Positions 1-9,469 of a DNA stretch of 64,000 nt are shown here, piece by piece. Under the pieces are notes generated by a model. The model made no database searches. It was given only the letters and a program-made list of their open reading frames with translations, and was not told where the DNA came from. Both the position numbers and the translations under genes were made by a program. The stretch is from assembly GCA_030077755.1 (NCBI GenBank), contig JAQJZZ010000019.1:198501-262500 (forward strand), given 5' to 3'. Position 1 is the first letter of the stretch, and each line of letters opens with the position of its first letter. The stretch is from Filosporella fistucella. Taxonomy: Eukaryota; Ascomycota; Leotiomycetes; Helotiales.

Positions 1-632
1 GCGTGATCGAATCACTGTAGCTCCCACATTCTCGACTGATGAAGTCTCCGATGTCATGGAGGTCCGCGAGACCTAGGCCCTGTTCCGGGACTTGCTGAAG
101 CTCTGATCTCCGTTGTGTCGTCGATCTTTGCGACTGTGTCGGAGGAGCAGAGTATGTATATGGAGGATCTTGTGTGACCCAAGCCATCAACGCTGTGTCT
201 CGTCGTGGCTCAGTATTCAGAGGTGGAGGTGTCGGACCGTTCTGCGTGAAGGGTAGGTTGCTGCTCCGTTGTGAAGAAGTCCCTCTCGAAGTTGTACGGG
301 CCATCGATGGAGCTGGGGCCGATTGCTGAGAGTAGGTTCGTTGGCGCTGGCCATGTTTCTCGATCCGATCCTACTTGACGTTAGAACGAGGGAGGAAAGT
401 AGTCCAAAAGAGATCCTACGGTGGATAGATGCCTGACCATGGACGGTGTTCCAGTTGGTATACTTCGCGGGACATTGCTTCGGCGTTGTTGCTGTCTGTA
501 CGTAGGAGACTGATGTTGCTGTTTTTGTGTGAGGGAAGCTATCCTGGCTTGGAGTTCCTGTTGTTGTGCTAGGAGGCGTTGGAGCTCGCGGCCGCTATCC
601 AAAGAGGTATCTATCCTAAGATTTGGATTCAT
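1..632 (-). CDS. Unrecognised Gln/Ser/Thr-rich protein, 5' part only (runs off window)
   Basis: The gene reads leftwards and leaves the window at position 1, so only about 194 N-terminal residues are visible. Exon 1 is 632-420 and exon 2 is 370-<1. They are joined by a 49-bp intron (371-419) with donor GTAGGA, branch point TTCTAAC and acceptor AAGTAG, which keeps the frame across a stop. The start ATG at 632 has an in-frame TAG upstream and no other ATG between. The protein is low in complexity: residues 17-50 are Gln-rich (LQRLLAQQQELQARI could form a short helix), followed by Ser/Thr/Pro/Arg-rich sequence. No domain is recognised. It could be a disordered regulatory or scaffold protein, but nothing visible decides that. 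Confidence 0.6.
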
Positions 633-2963
633 GTTGTATGTCTTGCAGAGTGTGATGGCTTGCTAATTGTCGATGTTTCGAGTGTTTGTAGTCTACAGCC
701 TCGTCTTGTCAGCAATAGTTCCAGCTTGCCATACCATGGCTGATGATCCTATGGGATCTGCAACTTACAGAGGTAGACAATTATCACACGAATGGGTTGA
801 GTTCAATACAGTTCGCAAAGATGTGATGTTTGGAACAGGAGGATATTGAGCGGTGATGCTGGCATACATAAAAGTAAGGCGGAAAGGTCGATGGATGGTC
901 AGGGAGAAGTCAAACTAAGTATTCCTCAAAGGGCGGTAGCCACGACCATATGGGGCTCTGTGTAGGATCGGTGCCAATCCTAGGATGATGGCTGAGGGAA
1001 ATCTGAGGGATGAAATTGAGTGGTTGAGTGTATGACGAGGGTGGAAGTCTGTGATGGTGACGATGCTTTTTGGGGTGATGGTGGATGCTTGATGGCGGGA
1101 TGCATTCCTTCACTGGCCCGGAAGGTTAAAGACGTTTTAGTGGTTGAGCTTAGGGAAAGCGAAGCCCCATCAGAGGCCCTCGAATGCCCCCAAATGCCCA
1201 CCAACAACCCTTGATCCCACGGTTTCCTCAGCACTTGAATGGCCAACATCAGGCTTGAGTTTGCTGACTGGCGATGAGCCATACCAGGTGTGGGAACTGT
1301 ATGGGGCATTAAGCCTATCACAATGCATATGGCAGGCAGCTATCCTACTGCATTTCCATCGGTCTTTTCCCAATCCATACACCGATCGGGCGTAATGTGC
1401 ATGCGTGATGCTGGTATCAGCGACACCACTGGCGACAACACAGCACAACTTTGTCGACACTTCAGACCTCTCAAGCTGCCCTGTTCCATGCATGTCGATG
1501 GCACCATGCAAAGCTACGCAGAACTACCCCAGCATCCAAGTCTTTCCAGAAATGAAGCAACGAATCATCCCTTCACTTTCCCATAGTTTTCCTAATGGTT
1601 CGCTCCGACTGGGACCACCAAAAAAGTGAGGCAATCACCACTAGTCCCACGCTTGTTCGCCTCACTTCTTTGATTGAACGCTGCACGATAATTCGATATA
1701 TCGCAGGATTTAGACTCGTAACCAAGGTTCCACCAGAGCACACCACGTTGGCAGAGATGGTTCGCATCTCTTTGCCCAGCAGTATCAATCCAGACCTAGT
1801 CAAGTTGGCCACACCTCTTCTCTCAAAGGTCCCGCTTTCCCATGTCTTCTCAACGGCTTTACAGTGCACCCATTCACAACGTTTTCTCCTACACCAACCA
1901 TCTTGCTGGCAATGTCCGACAAGAACTTCTTTTTGGCTGCTGGGCGTTTTTGGAGCACATTACATGTAAGGCTCGTGGGATCGTGAGGCATTTCTCAAGG
2001 CAGTCAGACGGGAGAAGTCGTACCTTTTCGCGAGATGGTTGTCACACGAGTTCTTTCCCCTTGGCTATCAATGCCGTGGTGCCCGAATGCTGTTCGTTGG
2101 CACGTACATTGCCTGACTGGCCACCCCTCGACGCCCGGATAGGTTCCAAATGTGAGCGAAGGCTTATATTGGTTGTTACAGCACGTGGAGCATGAAGTTG
2201 AGCATACGTTTAGTGTTTGGTGTTTGGCGGTGAAACCAGAAACGTGAGCAAACGAGAAGTAAACAATTTGTGGAAACCTTATATACATCTCGAGAAAGTC
2301 TCTTGGGTTTAAGGTTACGTTTTCATCGTATACCAGCTGTACCAGACAACCCTGTGTGTTTCTTCTCCATCTCCAAGTAATCATCATGGCGAGGCTTGGG
2401 CAATATTTTGATGCAGACCTGCCCGTTGGCGTTCTGATACGGGCTCCAACAAGGCAAGCTGATATTTGTCTGTCGGGCCGCAAAGCTAGCATTCGGTGCA
2501 TATTATTGCTGCATATAACCGGACGTAATCTGATCCATGATCGGGTGAAAGTTTAGGACAGGAGTTTCCAAAAGGCTATTGCTGTTCATGAGTGAATAAA
2601 TGAGAACACAGGCTCGAGACAGGCTTGATTCAGATGAATAATCTTCACGCCATTCTGGCATTTGATGAAACAAGGCTCCATTGGAGGTTATTGAGGGTAA
2701 GTTGAACATTGCCAACCATATCCTCCATACAGAAAGCCGCGATCTTAAGAAATATGTAAGACGACCGGAGAGATGAGGATTTGTGTATGATTCTCGATAA
2801 TCGAGCGACAGCTACTGTGAACAGGTTCCATGAGAAATGTATAACATAGGAATATTTGATTCTATAATAAGAATCTATATAAATTCGGGCCTGTTGCCAT
2901 ATCTGCATCCCTCTATCTAGCTCTGAACTTGTTTCAATCCTCACTTTTTGATGAGCTCTCTAG

Positions 2964-2971
2964 TCACGTGA
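2964..2971. promoter_or_regulatory. TCACGTGA palindrome (E-box), about 470 bp upstream of yos9
   Basis: This perfect 8-bp palindrome contains CACGTG, the core bound by bHLH factors. A second CACGTG (3292-3297) lies about 145 bp before the yos9 start. Functional use is inferred from position only. Confidence 0.3.
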
Positions 2972-3291
2972 TGGCATATCCCAAATTGTTTTAGCATTCT
3001 TACCAGGCGGGACGAGTGACAGCTTTTCTATCGTACATAATTCAGAAAATCTTGCGCCATACCTGTATAACTGCGATGAGGAACCAAGAAAGGAATCGCA
3101 TAGATTCGGTGGAGGCTCTGCATACATATGGGAGGCATGAGAATATCGGGCTCGCCTGAATACTGCCACAGCTATGTGCTGCTGGAAAAACCTGCCAGCT
3201 CTCTGATAGACCTACCTATCTTAGATAGTTAACAAAACGAATGCCTCAATCAAAAACTTCTTTCCCTTCTATTGAATGCATCCCGGTCGGT

Positions 3292-3297
3292 CACGTG
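3292..3297. promoter_or_regulatory. CACGTG E-box upstream of yos9
   Basis: CACGTG lies about 145 bp before the yos9 ATG, in the usual distance range for a fungal promoter element. Nothing in the sequence identifies the binding factor. Confidence 0.3.
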
Positions 3298-3441
3298 TAT
3301 CCAAAAGTCGCGGCACAAGTATTCTCCGCTTCCGGCGGCCGCATCTAAATAAGCCGAGCATGAATTGATGACAGCTTGGACATAACTTTAGCAGTCCAAG
3401 GTGACAAAGATAATCGATTGTACCAAATTCCCTATGGCAAG

Positions 3442-4895
3442 ATGCGTCGAAATATTCTCGCCTTATTGGCATCTGCCCAGCTTGTATTAGCAAGTCCAAC
3501 CGTATTTAGTGTTCACGATGACTTGCTTGCATTTCCTCAGGTACTCGAGCTCCCCACTTCGTTTGCACCCTTACTAATATCACGCAGTATGAGGTCGTGT
3601 TCTCAGATTCATTCATATCTGACGTTGAAGCCAAACTGATAGTCGAACATACATCTTCAACCATCGATGAGATTTCTTCTCAGACCTCAAGTTCAAAAGG
3701 GATACAATCCCAGAACGGAGCTCATAGCTCTCCAACCCCCGCCGACAATGCCTTCGATCCTACTCACGAAACATATGAGATGATGTACATGAATGGCGAG
3801 CAGCATCTTTGCACAATTCCTATCGTTGATGTGCCGCCCAAAAATGAAACCTCGGAAGCTGAGGCGCGAGCAGCTGAACAGAAGGAATTAGCAAGGGCTA
3901 CAGATAGAGGCTGGGAATTATTACAGGAATTGGAGGGAACTTGTCTATATTTTGTATCAGGATGGTGGTCATACGCTTTCTGCTACAACAATCAGATTAC
4001 CCAATTCCATCAACTCCCTGCTCAGCCGGGCAAGCCTCTGCTTCCTCCACAACGCGACCTGACCACCAAGCAGTTTGTCTTGGGAAAGGCGAGGGGCAAG
4101 GTGAGCAAGGAAGATGAGTGGGGCAACCAGGTTGAAGTTCACAAGGGAAAGCAAAGTACAGAGCCTCCAAAGACAGAGCTCCAAGTGAAGGGAGATTCAA
4201 GGTACCTGGTGCAGAGAATGGATGGAGGTACAACATGCGATCTTACCGGAAAGCCCAGAAGAGTGGAAGTACAATTCCATTGCAATCCTCATGTCACCGA
4301 TCGGATCGGATATATTAAGGAAGTTACAACTTGTTCGTACCTCCTGGTTATTTACACGCCTCGTCTCTGCAACGATCTTGCATTCATGCCCGCCAAAGAG
4401 AACAAGGCCAATGCAATCGTTTGCCGAACGGTTGTTCCAGAAGACGAGATTACATATCGAGTCGAGCTCAAGAAAATAGACGCTGAGCTCGAAGCCATAG
4501 CCCAAAAAGACAAACCAATTAATGTTGGTGGCATGATTGTAGGTGCTGGAAAGTGGATGAACAAAGAAGGAGCACGGATGCCTATCCCAAAGAATTTTGG
4601 GCAAGAGACCCAAGAAAAGTCTACGTCAGTTATTGCTCGAGCAAAAAGTAAGGAAGAGGGTGGTCAGGTTGAAATGGCTACTGATAAAGAGTTGGCCAAG
4701 CTTGACCTTGACCCGAAAGTGGTCGAAGGGCTCAAGCAGGAGTTACAGAATATGGCAAAAGAGAAGGGATGGAAGATTGAAGTTGTCGATGCGCCTGGGC
4801 AAGGGCGGGAGATTCTAGGGATAGTAGATGGGGAGGATGGAGAAGAAGAGAGCGACGAAGGTAGTGAAGAGATTTTTTATAAGGACGAATTATAG
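3442..4895 (+). CDS. yos9: OS-9/Yos9-type ER lectin of ER-associated degradation
   Basis: Exon 1 is 3442-3540 and exon 2 is 3588-4895, separated by a 47-bp intron with acceptor CACGCAG; the protein has 468 residues. The first about 18 residues (MRRNILALLASAQLVLAS) are a signal peptide. The phrase LAFPQYEV across the splice is typical of OS-9 proteins. Residues about 150-295 form the mannose-6-phosphate-receptor-homology (MRH) domain, with paired cysteines, a double Trp (GWWSYAFCY) and ITQFH, which fits the sugar-binding Gln. The C-terminus is acidic and ends in KDEL, an ER-retrieval signal. Family members recognise trimmed N-glycans on misfolded glycoproteins in the ER lumen and pass them to the Hrd1 ubiquitin ligase complex. 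Two CACGTG boxes lie upstream. Identification is firm; the splice restores the conserved N-terminus exactly. Confidence 0.95.
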
Positions 4896-6080
4896 GTGGT
4901 TCATCTTGCTGGCATTGCGACAATACCTCATCCACTGGAGTACCCGGCGTTATTGGGCGTTGCTTACGAGAGGTTGTACGAAATATGAGATTGGTGTTCG
5001 TTTTACATTGGGTTCTGACAGTGGTCTGTTTTCTTACTTACTATCTCTGTATTGGGGAGAGATATCCTTACTAAGACTCTCTCTAACACTCCGCCAAGTT
5101 GGCTTCTACTATTCTTCTAACTCTTCCCTCCTTCATCTGTCCCATTCCTAAATCCCTCCTACTACACCGCCCATCGCACGAACCCTCCTCCCCAACAACA
5201 AAACACACGGCACATCCCACAGCCCGGCCCAAACGGCCAAACACATCCCCCAATCAACCTACCTCAAACACCTGACTTGTTGCACATCGAACTTTTGACA
5301 TGTACCGTTTCCCAGTTTGAAACTGGTTCCGCACGGTGAATATTGTTCTAGTTCTGGTCTTGGTGTTTTGTTAGTGTGGCACTGTTTGATGTATCTTGAG
5401 GCGGAGAGAAGTCCGGTTGATCGGGGAGGGCTGAGAATTGATGGTATGGCGGTTAGAGCGGTTAGGGTGGAAGGGGGGAAGAATGACTTGCAGGATTGCG
5501 GCTGGAGTCAGTGCGAGAGGGGTAACGTATTATTGTTACAATTCGATCTCATTTTATTGTTTCCAGAGTTAAAATCCATTTTGAAATAATCTATCAATAA
5601 ATCTGGAGAGGCTTTCTGCAGCCCAGTCCAGTTTTATCCTGAGCCATCGAGGTAACCTATGACGACAAATGCAGGATGACAAACCAACGCTATGCCTATT
5701 CAAGTCAATGACTTTGACGCGCCACAATGCTTACCATTCCAGAATTTGGGGGCCCAGGAGAAAAACGTTGTGTTAACCCTATCTGGAAAACGAGATAACG
5801 CCTGCATGAGGTTAAAGATATAATGTAATACCGTCACAATAGGCTCGACACAATGTTACAGAAAGGTTTATAAATCATATCGCTTCTATGCAATTCCAGA
5901 GCGAATATTTGAATCATGATGCCGAGATTGAATTGATGGGAAGGGAATTATTGCTTCTGGGAGGTTCGAGATAAATTGGCCATCATCGCCATCTCATTTA
6001 GATGACCAGAAAGAATTCAAATCGTCGATATACCTTAACCAATAGCTTTTATATTCACTGATCATCATCGTCCGAAAATC
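4896..6080. other. Intergenic region between yos9 and the SDR gene
   Basis: An open frame at 5317-5589 has no homology-like features and no splice extension. I see no RNA gene or repeat. The last few hundred bases are the probable promoter of the SDR gene. Confidence 0.5.
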
Positions 6081-6976
6081 ATGTCTTCTCCAAAAGTCTA
6101 TCTCATAACGGGTGCAAACAGAGGTACATCACTAGACCAATTCATCATCACACTCCTAATTTGAGCTCTTAGGCCTAGGCAGAGGCTTGCTCGAAGCTCT
6201 AGCCAAACGACCAAACACAATCGTCATTGCCGGAGTCAGAAACCTCACAGATGCCACTTCAAAATCATTAGAAACCGTGCCAACTGGGAGTGGAAGCAAA
6301 GTCATTGTTGAAGTCATCCAAAGCACCGACGAAGAATCAGCTAAACAAGCCGTCGCAAATCTTCAAACCAAGCATGGAATCAACAAGATCGACACTGTCA
6401 TTGCGAATGCTGGCATCTCGAAATACTATGGTTCCGTCGAGGTGACGCCTCTCAATGAAGTACGCGAGCATTTCGAAGTCAACCTCATCGGTGCCCTTCT
6501 TCTTTTTCAGGCAACATTACCTTTGTTGAAAAAGTCCTCCAGTCCAGTTTTCATGGGGCTCACAACTGGAATCGCAAGTATTGGTGCTATGGAGAGCATG
6601 CCTATCCCTTCTGCGGCTTACGGTATATCGAAAATTGCTCTCAACTACATGGTTCAGAAAATTCACTTTGAAAATCCTGATCTGACTGCTTTTGTGATGA
6701 GTCCTGGGTGAGTCTGCTTAACTTCTAAGTTGTATTGTAGATACTGATCTGGTGACAGATGGGTTCAGACAGAGATGGGGAATGGAGGTGCGTCTGCGGT
6801 GGGGATGGAAAAAGCTCCTGTGACTCTGGACCAGAGTATTTCTGGAATGCTGTCGAAGGTAGGTGACGAAACTTCTGTAGTGGCTGTTGCTAACAATTTT
6901 CAAGCTTGATATTGCTACGAGAGAAAATATGTCGGGGACTTTTCAATCGTTTGATGATACCAAATATCCTTGGTAA
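6081..6976 (+). CDS. Short-chain dehydrogenase/reductase (SDR)
   Basis: Four exons, 6081-6123, 6173-6707, 6759-6858 and 6905-6976, encode 249 residues; all three introns (46-51 bp) are GT-AG. The first intron splits the Rossmann motif, and splicing restores TGANRGLGRG at residues 11-20. Further SDR marks are VIANAGIS (the NAG motif) and AAYGISK, which carries the catalytic Tyr-xxx-Lys pair. The serine normally found in the catalytic triad falls in a LTTGIAS segment, so a Thr may take its place; an alignment would settle this. The size and the short C-terminus match small NADP-dependent ketoreductases of the norsolorinic-acid-reductase-like group. The substrate cannot be inferred. No signal peptide is present, so it is probably cytosolic. 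Confidence 0.9.
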
Positions 6977-7108
6977 GTTGATACAGGATGCTGAATAGGA
7001 TTGAAAGACCCTTGTCGGTCTGATTCAGAATATGATAACATGTTTATGGTACAAATAGTTGATGTTCTCTTGCTGTGCTTCTATCATGAACAGTGCTTGC
7101 AAGAGTGT

Positions 7109-7645
7109 TTAAGGAATGTCAATGAGCACTAAGACTCCAAAATGGTCCCTATGTTTAGAAATCTGCCATCTTGCACCCGCCACCCTCATACTAGCCACCC
7201 TCCCGTCTAACCTAATTAATAATAACACCATAGCTCCCGCCTCAATAACAAACTCCTTCAAGTTTCCACCTCCCTCCCCAGCCTCAACAAAAGTATAATT
7301 TCCATACATAAACGCCCTTCCCTCAGTAGTATCATAAAATCTCTCAACGTGCAATACCAACCCCGTTCCCACCCCCATATTGGCTACCACATCCGGTTTA
7401 TCACACGCGACGTACTTATTCTGTACATAGGAGCCGGAACAGACTGTGGAGAAGGGATGAAAATGGGGAAGCGTGGACGAGATGTTGAAGCTATATGCGC
7501 AACCTCCAGGAGAACAACCAGATTCATAGTTTGTAACCAACCAAGGTGTTTTGGCGCCAGGGGATACAGCCGTTTGGGGAGCGGGGGCGGCGAGGGTGGT
7601 GGATAGGGAGAGGAAGGTTGCGAGGAAAGTAGTTGTGAATTGCAT
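7109..7645 (-). CDS. Small secreted protein with four cysteines
   Basis: A single exon encodes 178 residues from the ATG at 7645. The frame also has an ATG at 7720, but the 7645 start gives a clean signal peptide (MQFTTTFLATFLSLSTTLAA), so it is preferred. The mature part holds four cysteines (SGCSPGGC, TVCSG, VACDK), a potential N-glycosylation site in FNISS and another in GNYTF. It has the look of fungal small secreted beta-rich proteins of unknown function. The last about 30 residues are basic and less convincing, so an unseen intron or frameshift near the 3' end is possible. It may act outside the cell, at the wall or toward a host or competitor. Confidence 0.75.
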   Translation of the reverse strand: MQFTTTFLATFLSLSTTLAAPAPQTAVSPGAKTPWLVTNYESGCSPGGCAYSFNISSTLPHFHPFSTVCSGSYVQNKYVACDKPDVVANMGVGTGLVLHVERFYDTTEGRAFMYGNYTFVEAGEGGGNLKEFVIEAGAMVLLLIRLDGRVASMRVAGARWQISKHRDHFGVLVLIDIP

Positions 7646-9469
7646 TTTGAGGTTTGATTGCGTGTGTTTTTGAAGATGAGTTTTGGGCGAGTTGACGAGC
7701 ATGATTTTGATTTTTGACATTGAGCTTGACTGTGTTTGATTGAGGTTGATGCCAGAAGAAAGTCTTGTTTTTATATTCTCTTTTCCTTGTATCTTACGTC
7801 TTTTTCATTTGTGAAATTTTACAAAACGCTTGCCACTTCCCATCATTCTGAAGACAAACTACGAGACATCTGGCTTTGAATCTCACTCCCATCCTCAGAT
7901 CTTCCTCGAATCTTCGTCATACTTCTCAAAATAGAAACCCTATCCTACTTCTCGTAGGTTTATGATGATCTCCCGCCGTCATGAGATGCATCTTGAGCCG
8001 CACCATGTCTCTTTAATCTCTGAGTGATGATGTGTAATTGGTAGAACTTGTAAGGCTGTGTTACGAAGGGCCGTACGTGAGATGTTAGTCCGTCTGTAAT
8101 GTCCCAGTGGCACGTAGGATTGATTATGTCATGTGATGTGAGTTGGGTTCCCATTATTGGGACTGTGGTCCTGCAATCTAGTTGAGTATAATATACACGG
8201 ATTAATTAATTCCACATTCATAATGATTGAGATACAGTTGGGGCTCTCGAAGATGACGTGGTGAATCGGCAATTGTCTTGCTATAGAATTTGTCTCGTTT
8301 GAAGTGCGAGCAATAAGCAGATTAGGAAAGCTAAAATTGGATTTGGTGCAGCTCATCAAAGACTGCTGCAATACCTGATACAGCCATTCGAGCCTCAACA
8401 TTTTTTCAGAATAGGTTCTTGTTGTAGGTTTGCAAAAAAGGATAGAAATCACTTTGGTACTAGAGAATTGGGAGTGGTAGGCTGCAGCATTACTTTGCAA
8501 GTCAGATCTTGCAATGATGATGAAGTATGCACGAGCAGACGATACTTGCGTCGACTCATCAAAATTTCAAAAGCGTGGAAAACAGGGCTCTTGTATTTTA
8601 ATATTCAAGAGTCAATGATGGAGATTACATATAAGAGAGAGGAGATTGTAGACAAACTACAGTATATCACTGTCTCTGCATACAATTCAATTGTGAGCAG
8701 GGGTATTGAATGCTTGCGGTATCATGCTATGTCCAGCTGATCCGGTTGGACATGTATGCTGTAATCTCGAAAATTGAATTGGTTGAACATGCTCGTCATA
8801 GTTTGTGCCTGCTTTTGCAGATGATTCCGCTGCAGGGAGACCTCAGAATGAACATATCTGCGGAGACTGAGCAGCTCATGCTGGGAAGGTAGCAGAAACT
8901 TTAAAATTGCAGGGACCAAAGTACCATATCGGCAGATAGAAGTACGGGATACTTTCCCAAGGTGACTGCCGGGGCTATCATGCATACGACCGACCGAATA
9001 AGCTACAAATATCGGACTTGCATTTTGAGCGTAGCGGAACGACTACTGTAGGAATGAGAGATGACTGTCGAGGAAGCTCAATTCCGTTCACTCGGTGGAT
9101 AGATGTACCTGAGAGTGCTTCATGGATCTCCGCAAGGAGATGAGACCTAGTAGAGAAAGTGAAACAAGAAAGGACAAAGGAATATCTAAAATGGCGAAAA
9201 AGATTTTCAACCATTAGTCAGGGCATTTAAGCTTTCAGCCTCATGATTGAAGGCTTCGTCACATGAGCGCTCCCGAGGCGGCGGAATGCCCCGATGACGA
9301 TTTCGAATGCTTATCCGTCAGTTTATCAGCGAACACTTGTTACTCAGCATGGGATAATCAACATCTCCACCCTCCAAGGCTGAGGCTTCAGTCTTTGAGC
9401 CTTTAAAAGGTTGCAAGAACCTTCTCCTCCTTTCTCTCGTCTCCCCTATAAGTTCTTCACTCTCTCCTC
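7646..9469. other. Intergenic region
   Basis: No gene is supported. The segment 9395-9460 before the pirin start holds TTTAAAAG (about 9402), pyrimidine-rich CTCCTCCTTTCTCTC and CTATAAG (9446-9452), which are plausible core-promoter elements for the pirin gene. Confidence 0.5.

Larger units (their letters stand above)
633..3441. other. Intergenic region, no supportable gene
   Basis: Several overlapping open frames of 60-165 codons occur on both strands around 900-2950. None has a signal peptide, a domain, or splice signals that extend it convincingly. CACGTG boxes at 2965-2970 and 3292-3297 and a TATATAAA at 2876-2883 lie in the part nearest yos9. An old, fully decayed gene around 1.1-2.5 kb cannot be excluded. 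Confidence 0.5.

Noticed and set aside
910..2501. Overlapping frames of up to 165 codons on both strands, one with a MHGTG phrase resembling a ketosynthase motif
   Set aside because: Spacing between the MHGTG and the only CSGG-like cysteine phrase is far too short for a ketosynthase, and no other block of the domain is present.
5317..5589. 90-codon plus-strand frame
   Set aside because: No domain, signal peptide or splice extension; composition not gene-like.
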